Below, one piece after another: positions 43,511 through 52,695 of a DNA stretch of 64,000 bases. The notes under the pieces are model-generated. The model made no database searches. It was given only the letters and a program-made list of their open reading frames with translations, and was not told the origin of the DNA. Positions within the stretch are counted from its first letter, which is position 1. Each line of letters opens with the position of its first letter. A program made the translations under genes and the position numbers. Source of the stretch: Catenovulum sediminis (GTDB lineage Bacteria; Pseudomonadota; Gammaproteobacteria; Enterobacterales; Alteromonadaceae); NCBI RefSeq assembly GCF_007289895.1, contig NZ_CP041660.1, positions 2,976,001 through 3,040,000 of the forward strand, read 5' to 3'.

Positions 43511-44779
43511 TTATTTAACCTGTTTTTTGAAAAGTTCACGAAATACAGGGTAGATATCTGCAACTTCTTTAATATGCTGAATTGCGAAATTTTCATATTC
43601 TGCTGTCAGCTGTTCGTATTCTCGCCACAAAGATTGGTGGTTACGTGTGGTAATTTCTATATAAGCGTAATAGCGTACTAACGGTATGATATTTTTACGC
43701 ATTAGTTCAGAGCAGAGTGGTGAATCGTCGGCCCAGTTGTCGCCGTCAGACGCTTGTGCGGCATAGATATTCCATTCGCTCGGTGAGTATCTGTCTTGGA
43801 TAATTTCGTTCATCAGCTTGATAGCACTTGAAACAATCGTTCCGCCCGTTTCTTGCGAATAGAAAAACTCTTGTTCATCGACTTCTTTGGCTTGTGTATG
43901 GTGTCGGATGTAAACGACTTCGACATTTTTATAAGTGCGGGTCAAAAACAAATAGAGTAAAATATAAAACCGCTTTGCCATATCTTTTGTTGCTTGATCC
44001 ATTGAACCGGACACATCCATTAGGCAAAACATCACGGCTTTACTGGTTGGAATAGGCTGCTGCTCGTAATTTTTGTAGCGCAAATCAAACTCATCGATAA
44101 ACGGGACTTTTTTTATTTTCGATTCTAGCGTTTCTATTTCAGCTTCGAGAATTTTGATATCTGCTTCATGTTCTATTGGATTTTCAAGTAAAGCTTCCAG
44201 TTGTTCTTTAGCCTTTCTTAAACGACTTTTGTACTTACCGGCCATTGCTGTTCTGCGAGCCAGAGAGTTTTTCAAAGAACGAACGATATCAATACTGCTT
44301 GGGTTGCCGTCGGCTTTATATCCTGCGCGTACTGTTTTATATTCCGTGACTTTGGCAAGTTGATTTTTTTTCAAGTTGGGTAATTCAAGATCATCAAACA
44401 AAATATCTAAATATTCATCTTTTGATATTTGAAAAACAAATTCGTCTTCACCTTCACCATCAGGGCTCGCTTGACCCTCGCCCGAGCCTCCACCTTGTCC
44501 AGCTGGTGGACGCTTCATTTGATCGCCAGGCTTAAACTGATCGTTACCTGGATGCACCATATCTCGTTCGCCACCGCGACCCTGATGGAAAACCGGCTCT
44601 GAAACATCTCGTTTAGGGATGCTTACGCTTTCTCCTGATTCGAGATCGGTTACACTGCGATTATTAATAGCATCAGAGACAGCACGTTTGATTTGCTGAT
44701 TATAACGTCGTAAAAAACGACGCCTATTTACGGTGCTTTTGTTTTTCGCGTTTAAACGACGGTCAATAAAATTCGCCAT
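43511..44779 (-). CDS. yeaH: YeaH/YhbH (DUF444) family protein
   Basis: A 422-residue protein of the DUF444 family. It opens with [33 protein letters not shown]. It has a Gly-rich loop (about 88-110), and a VWA-type domain with [29 protein letters not shown] near residue 250 (MIDAS-like DVSGS). It works with YeaG kinase and YcgB. It is in the same operon, 91 bases from yeaG. Confidence 0.93.
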   Translation of the reverse strand: MANFIDRRLNAKNKSTVNRRRFLRRYNQQIKRAVSDAINNRSVTDLESGESVSIPKRDVSEPVFHQGRGGERDMVHPGNDQFKPGDQMKRPPAGQGGGSGEGQASPDGEGEDEFVFQISKDEYLDILFDDLELPNLKKNQLAKVTEYKTVRAGYKADGNPSSIDIVRSLKNSLARRTAMAGKYKSRLRKAKEQLEALLENPIEHEADIKILEAEIETLESKIKKVPFIDEFDLRYKNYEQQPIPTSKAVMFCLMDVSGSMDQATKDMAKRFYILLYLFLTRTYKNVEVVYIRHHTQAKEVDEQEFFYSQETGGTIVSSAIKLMNEIIQDRYSPSEWNIYAAQASDGDNWADDSPLCSELMRKNIIPLVRYYAYIEITTRNHQSLWREYEQLTAEYENFAIQHIKEVADIYPVFRELFKKQVK

Positions 44780-44870
44780 ATGATCCTCTTTGCGTTAATC
44801 ATCTTTTTGCGACCGCTCACATTCAGTTCATTAACGGTCGCACAGAGTCTTAGCAAATGTGATTACTTGC

Positions 44871-46792
44871 TTAGGATGATTTGCGAACTCTTAGGTACCA
44901 CTCGGATAACAAGCGTACTTGTTTTCGGGTATATCCTTTTTCCATCATGCGTTCTACAAAATCGTCATGTTTTTTCTGATCATCAGAAGATGTTTTGGCA
45001 TTAAATGAAATAACGGGTAGCAACTCCTCCGTATTGGAAAACATTTTTTTCTCAATGACCGTGCGTAGTTTTTCATAACTGGTCCAGCTTGGATTTTTGC
45101 CTGAATGCTTCGCTCTCGCTCTCAGTACGAAATTGACAATTTCATTGCGAAAATCTTTTGGATTGCTAATACCGGCTGGTTTTTCAATTTTCTCCAATTC
45201 ATTATTAAGCGCACTTCGATCAAATAACTGACCGGTTTCCGGATCTCGATATTCTTGGTCTTGGATCCAGAAATCTGCATAGGTAACGTAACGATCAAAA
45301 ATATTCTGCCCATACTCTGAATAAGATTCTAAATACGCTGTTTGAATTTCTTTACCGATAAATTCGATATATTTAGGGACCAGATACCCTTTTAAAAATT
45401 CAAGGTATTGTTCTGATACATCGGCAGGAAATTGCTCTCGCTCAATTTGTTGCTCGAGTACGTAAAATAAGTGCACTGGGTTTGCTGCGACTTCAGTATG
45501 GTCAAAATTAAAGACTCGAGATAAAATCTTAAAGGCGAATCGTGTGGATAACCCGCTCATACCTTCATCAACACCTGCAAAATCACGATATTCTTGATAA
45601 GATTTAGCTTTAGGATCGGTATCTTTCAGTGATTCACCATCATATACCCGCATTTTGGAGTAAATACTCGAGTTCTCGGGTGTTTTGACGCGTGATAAAA
45701 CAGAAAACTGAGCTAAGGTTTCTAAAGTGCCTGGCGCACATTGTGCGGTGGCCAGCTCACTGCTCTCAATCAGCTTGTTATATATTTTTATTTCTTCGGA
45801 TACTCTTAAACAATAAGGCACTTTTACGATATAAACCCTATCTAAAAAAGCTTCATTGTTTTTGTTGTTCCTAAACGACTGCCATTCAGACTCGTTTGAG
45901 TGTGCCAAAATTATACCGTCAAAGGGTAGTGCTGACATGCCTTCAGTTGGATTGTAGTTACCTTCTTGGGTTGCAGTTAATAGTGGATGAAGCACTTTGA
46001 TTGGCGCTTTAAACATTTCTACAAATTCCATGACCCCTTGATTCGCGCGACATAGTGCGCCTGAATAGCTATATGCATCTGGATCATGCTGAGCGTATTC
46101 ATCTAATCTACGAATATCTACTTTACCGACTAAAGCTGAGATATCCTGATTGTTGTCATCGCCAGGTTCGGTTTTTGCGATGGCGGTTTGATCTAATACG
46201 GATGGATAAACTTTAACGACTTTAAATTTAGATATGTCTCCATTGAACTCATGAAGGCGTTTTCGCGCCCAAGGCGACATAATTGTTTTTATATATCTTT
46301 GGGGGATATTGAATTCTTTTTCTAATATCTCTCCGTCTTCTGTCGGATCAAACAAACAAAGCGGGTGGTCATTAACTGGTGAGTCTTTAATAATATAGAT
46401 TGGGCATTTTTCAACTAAACTTTTAATTTTTTCGGCAAGTGAGCTTTTCCCCCCCCAACAGGCCCCAAGAGATACAAAATTTGTTTTTTCTCTTCTAAAC
46501 CTTGTGCAGCGTGGCGTAAATAAGACACTATCTGTTCGATAGCTTCTTCCATGCCATAAAACTCAGAAAATGCAGGGTATCTGGCAATAACTCGGTTGGA
46601 GAAGATGCGACTGAGACGGGGTATTTGCGACGTATCAACCATTTCTGGTTCGCCAATAGCCATTAACAATCGCTCTGCAGCATTGGCATATGCGGTTTTG
46701 TCAGTTTTACACAGCTCCAAAAATTCTTGTATTGAATACTCTTCTTGTTGTTTTAATTCATACCTTTGTTGAAAGTGTTCGAATATACCCAT
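44871..46792 (-). pseudogene. yeaG: Serine protein kinase YeaG/PrkA, interrupted by a 1-base frameshift
   Basis: The gene would code for about 640 residues like E. coli YeaG. Residues 1-114 (MGIFEHFQQRYELK to YLLGPVGGG) lie in one frame. At a run of eight G (plus-strand C8, 46449-46456) inside the Walker A motif the frame shifts by one base: as read, it gives GGGKAHLPKKLKV and stops at 46415. With one more G the sequence would read GGGKSSLAEKIK and continue open to the normal C-terminus MEKGYTRKQVRLLSEWYLRVRKSS. The remaining 1500 bases show no decay. GGAGG precedes the ATG at 46792. PrkA-type kinases have an AAA-like N-terminal and kinase-like C-terminal domain. The cause may be sequencing error, phase variation or recent mutation. 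Confidence 0.85.
46449..46456. repeat. Homopolymer C8 (G8 on the coding strand) in yeaG
   Basis: Eight C on the plus strand, in a low-GC region, coding for Gly residues of the yeaG P loop. It lies at the frameshift point. Such runs are prone to slippage, in cells or during sequencing. Confidence 0.9.
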
Positions 46793-46961
46793 ACAGGCCT
46801 CCACCGTTTTCAAGATACAACTTTTACGAAAGATTTCGCGATTCAGTTTGCAATCAGAAGGAATTATTTGTTTACAGACTTAGCTTAAGCTTAGACCCGT
46901 ATTTAGACTAACTACAAGAAAATAAAATAGAAAAATTTTTGAACTAGGAGAGGCATTAATA

Positions 46962-46986
46962 AAAAAGGACGCTTAGCTGCGTCCTT
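46962..46986 (-). terminator. Intrinsic terminator of sodB (minus strand)
   Basis: Read on the minus strand, AAGGACGC pairs with GCGTCCTT over AGCTAA and runs into a T tract, downstream of the sodB stop. Bases 46814-46960 contain no other gene. Confidence 0.8.
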
Positions 46987-47014
46987 AATTAGGGGATAAT
47001 TTAAGCTTGTTGAA

Positions 47015-47596
47015 TTAACCTAAATTTTTTGCAACAAAATCCCAATTTACAAGTGCCCAGAAAGCTTCTAGGTACTTAGGACGTGCGTTGCGATAATCGA
47101 TGTAATAAGCGTGTTCCCACAAATCAACAGTTAATAATGGTGTTACACCTGCATCGGTTAATGGGGTTGCAGCGTTTGAGGTATTAACAATTGCAAGTTT
47201 GCCGTCAGCGTTTTTAACCAACCAAGTCCAGCTAGAACCAAAGTTGTTAACTGCTTTGTCATTTAACTCAGCTTTAAATGCTTCAAATGAACCAAAAGTT
47301 TCGTTAATTGCATCTGCAACTTTACCTGTTGGTTCACCACCGCCATTCGGGCTTAAACAGTTCCAGTAGAAAGTGTGGTTCCAGATTTGTGCTGCGTTGT
47401 TGAATACACCGCCAGAAGAAGTTTTTACAATCTCTTCTAACGACTTAGAAGCTAAATCAGTACCTTCAACCAGGCCATTTAATTTAGTCACATAAGTTTG
47501 ATGATGTTTGCCATAGTGATACTCAAGCGTTTCGGCTGAGATATGAGGTTCTAATGCATTTTTTTCGTAAGGCAATGCTGGTAATTCAAATGCCAT
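47015..47596 (-). CDS. sodB: Iron superoxide dismutase
   Basis: A 193-residue enzyme that converts superoxide to H2O2 and oxygen. Metal ligands are His in [11 protein letters not shown] (about 27) and NHTFYWNCL (about 74), and Asp and His in [13 protein letters not shown] (about 157/161). The residue pattern WTWLVK and [10 protein letters not shown] is of the Fe type. The length matches E. coli SodB (193). It is monocistronic, divergent from grxD. Confidence 0.95.
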   Translation of the reverse strand: MAFELPALPYEKNALEPHISAETLEYHYGKHHQTYVTKLNGLVEGTDLASKSLEEIVKTSSGGVFNNAAQIWNHTFYWNCLSPNGGGEPTGKVADAINETFGSFEAFKAELNDKAVNNFGSSWTWLVKNADGKLAIVNTSNAATPLTDAGVTPLLTVDLWEHAYYIDYRNARPKYLEAFWALVNWDFVAKNLG

Positions 47597-47784
47597 GATA
47601 TTTTCTCCGTTTTGGCTAGCGTTATTATTTAAACTTCAGTTTAATAGTAACTTATTTATGATTAGATAAAACCTAACTTGCTTAGGGTTTTCTAAAATAC
47701 ATCGACTACTAAAGTAGGGGCTCAAGTTACTTTTCTCAAGGGCAAATTAAGTCTAGCGAATTATTTTTGTTATTCACTATTAAT

Positions 47785-47812
47785 ATAGGCGAAAAACAAT
47801 AGGCGAAAAACA
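47785..47812. repeat. 14-bp direct tandem repeat in the sodB-grxD intergenic region
   Basis: The unit ATAGGCGAAAAACA occurs twice in a row in the divergent promoter region 47597-47882. No regulator site was recognised there, but the region must hold both promoters. Confidence 0.6.
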
Positions 47813-47882
47813 AGGGAAAAATTTGGGTCAATCGCAAACTTACTTTACAATAGGCGTTAAATTTAGATAAATGGTGGTGTCG

Positions 47883-48233
47883 ATGGATACTTTAGAAAAA
47901 ATTAAACAGCAAATCAGCGAAAACCCAATATTAATATATATGAAAGGCAGCCCAAAGTTACCAAGTTGTGGCTTTTCGGCTCAAGCGTCTCAAGCAATGA
48001 TGAATTGTGGTGAACCGTTTGCGTATGTCGATATTTTACAAAACCCAGATATCCGAACAGAATTACCGAAATATGCTAATTGGCCGACTTTTCCGCAATT
48101 GTGGGTTGAAGGTGAACTCATCGGTGGATGTGATATTATCTTGGAGATGTTTCAAAAAGGTGAGCTTCAACCTTTGATCAAAGAAACTGCCGCTAAATAT
48201 AAAGAAGATACTGACGAGCAATCTGCTGAATAA
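47883..48233 (+). CDS. grxD: Monothiol glutaredoxin Grx4-type
   Basis: A 116-residue protein with the CGFS active site (LPSCGFSAQ near residue 28) and the WPTFPQLWVEGELIGGCDIILEMFQKGEL motif. Monothiol glutaredoxins bind a [2Fe-2S] cluster with glutathione and BolA-type partners and serve in iron-sulfur trafficking. The ATG at 47883, shortly after GGTGG, is chosen over an ATG 12 bases earlier. A terminator follows at 48245. Confidence 0.93.
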   Translation: MDTLEKIKQQISENPILIYMKGSPKLPSCGFSAQASQAMMNCGEPFAYVDILQNPDIRTELPKYANWPTFPQLWVEGELIGGCDIILEMFQKGELQPLIKETAAKYKEDTDEQSAE

Positions 48234-48244
48234 TTATCGTTAGC

Positions 48245-48276
48245 GCTGCAGCCAAGTCGGTTGCAGCTTAATTTTT
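48245..48276 (+). terminator. Intrinsic terminator after grxD
   Basis: GCTGCAGCC pairs with GGTTGCAGC (one wobble pair) over AAGTC, followed by TTAATTTTTT. Confidence 0.8.
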
Positions 48277-48366
48277 TCCCGACTTATTGATATTTTTACT
48301 TGTCCCTTATTCAAAAAAACACTACCATTCATTTTGTTGATTGTTTTATGAAAATCTATAACCAAA

Positions 48367-49299
48367 ATGAATATTTCAAAAATAGATCTCAATTTATTAA
48401 TTTATCTTGACGTCCTGCTTCGCGAACAAAATGTAACACGAGCTGCACAGCAACTGGGCATTACTCAACCGGCAATGAGCAACGGCTTAAAGCGTTTGCG
48501 TGAATTGCTAAATGATCCTGTTTTAGTGCGTACTTCTGACGGTATGTCTCCGACGGAGAAAGCGCGTAAATTGCAGCCAACTGTCCGTCGAATATTGTTA
48601 GATTTAGAAGAGGCACTGCAGCCGACTGACCCTTTTGAAGCAGCTAAAAGTAATCGCGTATTTCGAATTATGGCGAGTGATTATGCTGCGTCGACGTTAT
48701 TACCTAAATTACTCTCTCGTTTGCAAGAACTCGCGCCGAATGTTTCTTTGGATGTGATGACGCCCAGTGATGTCACTTTCCACGACGTGGAAGAAGGTAA
48801 AATTGATATGGCGATTAATCGCTTTGACGATTTACCTCTTTCGTTTCATCAAAAAGTTGTTTGGTCAGATAGTTTTGTGTGTTTAACACACAAAGATAAT
48901 CCTTTTGTGGGCAACTGGGATTTAGATGCGTATTGTAAAACTCAACATATTTGGGTGAGTAAAACCGGGTTCGGTGTCGGCCTAGGGATGGATCCAACAG
49001 ATATCCAAAAGCTTGGTTGGGTCGATGAAAAACTTGAAGAGTTAGGCCGCAAACGAGAAATACGTGTATTTACCCGTAATTACCATGTCGCTATTCAATT
49101 GGCATTGGCCAAGCAATTAATGGTTACCGTGCCTAGAAGAGCCACTTTGAATTATTTACATGAGCCGGATATTGTCTTGCTCGACCCACCTATGGACTTG
49201 CCAGAAATACAGCTGGACATGATATGGTCACCTTTGTTACATCATGATGCCAGCCATATTTGGCTTCGTCGTTTAATTAATGAAGTTGCTGCTAGTTAA
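48367..49299 (+). CDS. LysR-family regulator (NodD/LeuO-like)
   Basis: A 310-residue regulator with an N-terminal winged helix (about 8-68; LIYLDVLLREQNVTRAAQQLGITQPAMSNGLKRLRELL) and a C-terminal effector domain. The DLNLL start and the wide spacing match the NodD/LeuO branch. Target unknown. It stands alone; its 3' end overlaps the chemoreceptor gene on the opposite strand by 8 bases. Confidence 0.85.
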   Translation: MNISKIDLNLLIYLDVLLREQNVTRAAQQLGITQPAMSNGLKRLRELLNDPVLVRTSDGMSPTEKARKLQPTVRRILLDLEEALQPTDPFEAAKSNRVFRIMASDYAASTLLPKLLSRLQELAPNVSLDVMTPSDVTFHDVEEGKIDMAINRFDDLPLSFHQKVVWSDSFVCLTHKDNPFVGNWDLDAYCKTQHIWVSKTGFGVGLGMDPTDIQKLGWVDEKLEELGRKREIRVFTRNYHVAIQLALAKQLMVTVPRRATLNYLHEPDIVLLDPPMDLPEIQLDMIWSPLLHHDASHIWLRRLINEVAAS

Positions 49300-51175
49300 C
49301 TTTAAAGCGTTCAACTGAATGTGAGAGATCGTGTAAGCTATCGGTAATAGTTGCAGCGATCTCTGAGTTGGAGCTTGCCATTTGGTGAATTTCAACTGCA
49401 ATATCACGCATAGCGACAACGTTTCTACCCACTTCTTCGGTCACGCTGCTTTGTTCTTCGACTGCTGAAGCGATCGTGTTATTCATATCTGAAATTGAAT
49501 TTGTTTCCTCGCTTATTTTGTCTAGCATTTCATTGGCTTGACGTGCTTCGTTAACCGATTTTTCGCTATCAGATAAACAGGTGTTCAGCATACTTACAAT
49601 GGAAGTGCAACGACCCTGTAAGTTGGCAATATTGTCTTCAATCTGACCGGTGGACTCTTGTGTACGCATGGCAAGGTTCCTGACTTCATCGGCAACAACA
49701 GCAAATCCTCGACCTTGTTCGCCGGCGCGAGCGGATTCAATGGCTGCATTTAACGCGAGTAAGTTAGTTTGCTCTGCTATCGCGCGAATGACTTCTAACA
49801 CAGAACCGATAGTTTTGCTGTCTTGTTCTAGGTTTTGAATTTCGTTGTTGGCCGTTGATAATTTTTCAGACAAAGAAGAAATAACACTTACCGTTTGCTC
49901 AACTTGTTTTTTACCATTAATTGCTAACGTTGCTGTGGTATTTGCATTGTTTGCGGCTAAATCAGTATTGCGTGCAATTTCAGCCACGGTTGACTGTAAC
50001 TCCGTGGTTGCAGTGGCCGCTTGATCTGCTTCTATTTGTTGTTTTTCTGTCGATTTTTGTGTGCGGGTGGTCATTGTTTCTAATTGACTGGTGGCGCCTT
50101 CAAGTTTTTTTGTTGATTCGTTGATATAACGAATGGCAACTAAGAAGTCATTTTGTAATTCATTAAATGATTGACTTAAGAAGCTAATTTCATTTTTTCC
50201 CTGACTCTTTATTCTGAGTGTTAAGTCATTTTGTTGGCGAATATTATGTATGGTTTCACACAGGTAATTGATTGGTGCTACGATATGGCGGGCGAAGTAG
50301 AAACTGAGCAAGAAAATAACCAGCGCGACAATGAAAGCTATTGATAAGGCTTTGGTAACGGTATCACTTTGTTTTTCTTCTAAAGCGGATTCGGATGTTG
50401 CTAAGAGGCGTGCTAAACCGTCAATGGTTTCGTTAATTGTTGCGTTCATTTCACCAATTAACCCAGTGTCTGGAGTTAGGCCCAGTTGTTTTTGCGCAGC
50501 AACAAATGCTTCAAAATTAGCTAAATATTTTTCTAAAGCCGCTTGGATATTTTTTTTTATAACAGGCTCTTCTAATTTAGCTTCTAGCGTAGCAGAGAAT
50601 GATTTGACTAGCGTATTAAACCTATCTAAATATTTCTCATCTAGTCGCAGCATAAAGTCTTTCTCGGCTCGCCGAAGTTGGAGCATCAGGCTCAATAACT
50701 CATACTCATTAATTGCATTTACTTGGCTTTCTACATTGTGCACGGCGGCACGTAATTTGCCATAACTACCTGATTTGTGGTCAAGCCCCAAGTTTGTTTG
50801 ATGACGAACAACTTGATTAAATAACTTGTTGTAAATTTCTATATTATGGCTGAATGTAGTGAGATGGCGGGTTTCTATATCAAAAGCCTTTAAAGATGCT
50901 TGCAGCTCGCTTGTTTTAGTATTTAGGCGCTGTAGTGACACTTTAAACGCCTCTGCATATGCCAGATCGCGTTGTGTTATAAAGTGATATTCATTGCTGC
51001 TCAGTCTTAACGTTTCACTTTCTAAGTTTGCGACTTCCGCTCGAATATTATTTAGCTTGATGAGTTGGTTAGATTCGAACAATAAAACCATCACAATACC
51101 CACTAAACCGATTAATGTAATCAGTACATTGATGTATGAGCGATGTTTTATTGATATATTGTTTAAGATATTCAT
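49292..51175 (-). CDS. Methyl-accepting chemotaxis protein
   Basis: A 627-residue receptor. TM1 is about 13-32, then a periplasmic helical region of about 240 residues (with QLRRAEKDFMLRLDEKYLDRF), TM2 about 275-296, HAMP about 297-350, and a signalling domain ending at the C-terminus with the hairpin EVIRAIAEQTNLLALNAAIESARAGEQGRGFAVVADEVRNLAMRTQESTGQI. The sensory domain resembles helical-bundle receptors; the ligand is unknown. CheR and CheV in this window may act on it. It has no C-terminal tether pentapeptide. Confidence 0.9.
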   Translation of the reverse strand: MNILNNISIKHRSYINVLITLIGLVGIVMVLLFESNQLIKLNNIRAEVANLESETLRLSSNEYHFITQRDLAYAEAFKVSLQRLNTKTSELQASLKAFDIETRHLTTFSHNIEIYNKLFNQVVRHQTNLGLDHKSGSYGKLRAAVHNVESQVNAINEYELLSLMLQLRRAEKDFMLRLDEKYLDRFNTLVKSFSATLEAKLEEPVIKKNIQAALEKYLANFEAFVAAQKQLGLTPDTGLIGEMNATINETIDGLARLLATSESALEEKQSDTVTKALSIAFIVALVIFLLSFYFARHIVAPINYLCETIHNIRQQNDLTLRIKSQGKNEISFLSQSFNELQNDFLVAIRYINESTKKLEGATSQLETMTTRTQKSTEKQQIEADQAATATTELQSTVAEIARNTDLAANNANTTATLAINGKKQVEQTVSVISSLSEKLSTANNEIQNLEQDSKTIGSVLEVIRAIAEQTNLLALNAAIESARAGEQGRGFAVVADEVRNLAMRTQESTGQIEDNIANLQGRCTSIVSMLNTCLSDSEKSVNEARQANEMLDKISEETNSISDMNNTIASAVEEQSSVTEEVGRNVVAMRDIAVEIHQMASSNSEIAATITDSLHDLSHSVERFKVN

Positions 51176-51236
51176 TCTATCTGCCTAATTAATGATTCAA
51201 CTATTGCCTTTATCTACATGCAAGGAGTGTGTCCCC

Positions 51237-52457
51237 GTGAATTGCGACAACAACAATTTGATTTCGGTCGAGCAGGCTTTGACTCTGATGTTTCAGCAAA
51301 TCAAAAAAACTTCTATTACAGAAAAAGTTCCTTTAAATCTAGCTATTAACCGTGTTCTGGCCAGTGATATTGTGTCCCAAGTGAACAATCCACCGCATAA
51401 CAATTCGGCAATGGACGGTTATGCTTTATCAGCAGCCTCTCCCGATGCTGAAGTATACCATTGCGTTGACCAAATTTATGCAGGAAAGCCAACTGTAAAA
51501 AAGATTTTATCAGGGCAATGTGCAAGAATCATGACAGGTGCTGTTGTACCAGAAACATGTGATCGGGTCGTGATGCAAGAAAATATTGAGATACTGCAAG
51601 ATGGTTCAATAAAATTGCGACAACCTGTAGAAAAACGAGCCAATATTCGGTTTGCGGGTGAAGATATAGCAATTGGTGACACTGTACTGAAGGCAAATAA
51701 AAAACTTAGTGCAACAGATATTGGGTTGTTAGCCACTTTAGGTATATCTGAAGTTCAGGCGTATAAAAAAATAAAAGTTGGTATTTTAACAACAGGTGAT
51801 GAGCTCAAACCCGCAGGTAGTGAACTAGATACAGGACAAATTTACGATAGTAACCGTCCAATGCTGTTAGCCTTTTTGCAATCGCATCATTTTGATGTTG
51901 AGGATCTTGGCATTGTTGCAGATGATCCAAATCAGATTCGCCAGGCCATTTTACATCTTGCTCAAACCTGTGATGCTATTGTTACTTCTGGTGGCGTTTC
52001 GGTGGGAGATGCTGATTACACAGGGCAGGTGCTGCAGGAGTTAGGTACTGTAGGATTTTGGAAGCTGGCGATGAAACCCGGCAAACCCTTCTCATTTGGT
52101 CGAATTGAGCAATCTTATTTTTTTGGTTTACCGGGTAATCCTGTTTCTGCAGCCGTTACATTTGAACAACTGGCATTAAAAGGCTTAAGTAAATTGGCCG
52201 GCTTAGAATTACATGAGGATAAATATTTACAATTACCGTTAAAAGGCACATTAAAAAAGCGCGCTGGTCGGCAGGATTATCAGCGTGGTATTTTGCTTTA
52301 TCAAGGTAATTGTATTTCTGCGGTATGTTCAGCTGGGATGCAAAGTTCAGGTGCCTTATCTGCACTAGCACATTCTGATTGTTTAATTGTGATTCCTAGG
52401 GAAGAAGGCAATAAACATGAAGGCGATATAGTAAATGTAATTGTGAAAAAAATATGA
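51237..52457 (+). CDS. moeA: Molybdopterin molybdenumtransferase MoeA
   Basis: MoeA inserts molybdate into adenylated molybdopterin. The protein (406 residues) has the MoeA motifs NNPPHNNSAMDGYAL, RFAGEDIAIGD, GILTTGDELKPAG, TSGGVSVGDADYTGQVL, KPGKPFSFG and FFGLPGNPVSAAVTF, and a C-terminal beta-barrel domain. The GTG at 51237 is proposed as start since AAGGAG lies 10 bases upstream and the protein then begins like other MoeA; an in-frame ATG at 51192 lacks a ribosome site and would add 15 residues. No moaB/mogA partner is next to it. Confidence 0.9.
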   Translation: MNCDNNNLISVEQALTLMFQQIKKTSITEKVPLNLAINRVLASDIVSQVNNPPHNNSAMDGYALSAASPDAEVYHCVDQIYAGKPTVKKILSGQCARIMTGAVVPETCDRVVMQENIEILQDGSIKLRQPVEKRANIRFAGEDIAIGDTVLKANKKLSATDIGLLATLGISEVQAYKKIKVGILTTGDELKPAGSELDTGQIYDSNRPMLLAFLQSHHFDVEDLGIVADDPNQIRQAILHLAQTCDAIVTSGGVSVGDADYTGQVLQELGTVGFWKLAMKPGKPFSFGRIEQSYFFGLPGNPVSAAVTFEQLALKGLSKLAGLELHEDKYLQLPLKGTLKKRAGRQDYQRGILLYQGNCISAVCSAGMQSSGALSALAHSDCLIVIPREEGNKHEGDIVNVIVKKI

Positions 52458-52695
52458 AATATATGTCGTTAAGTTTGTTTAATTGTGAGAATAAGTTGGA
52501 TTTTTTTAAAAAAACTGCTTGAGGCTGGCTCGATAACTGCTACATTAAGGTAAAGTGAAATAGCTTGGTTTTGACACGAATCTTTAATCCAAATGCAAAC
52601 TTGTTAAAGTAAAATTATTATAATCGAGTTGCTGGATTCGGAGATTGAGCTTGTTTCGGAATCTGCAAAATATTCAGTTAATTAGGAAAATAACA

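Noticed and set aside
44871-46813. Reading yeaG as two separate genes (132 and 494 residues)
   Set aside because: The two parts join into one YeaG of normal length when one G is added in the G8 run; the second part has no proper start or ribosome site.
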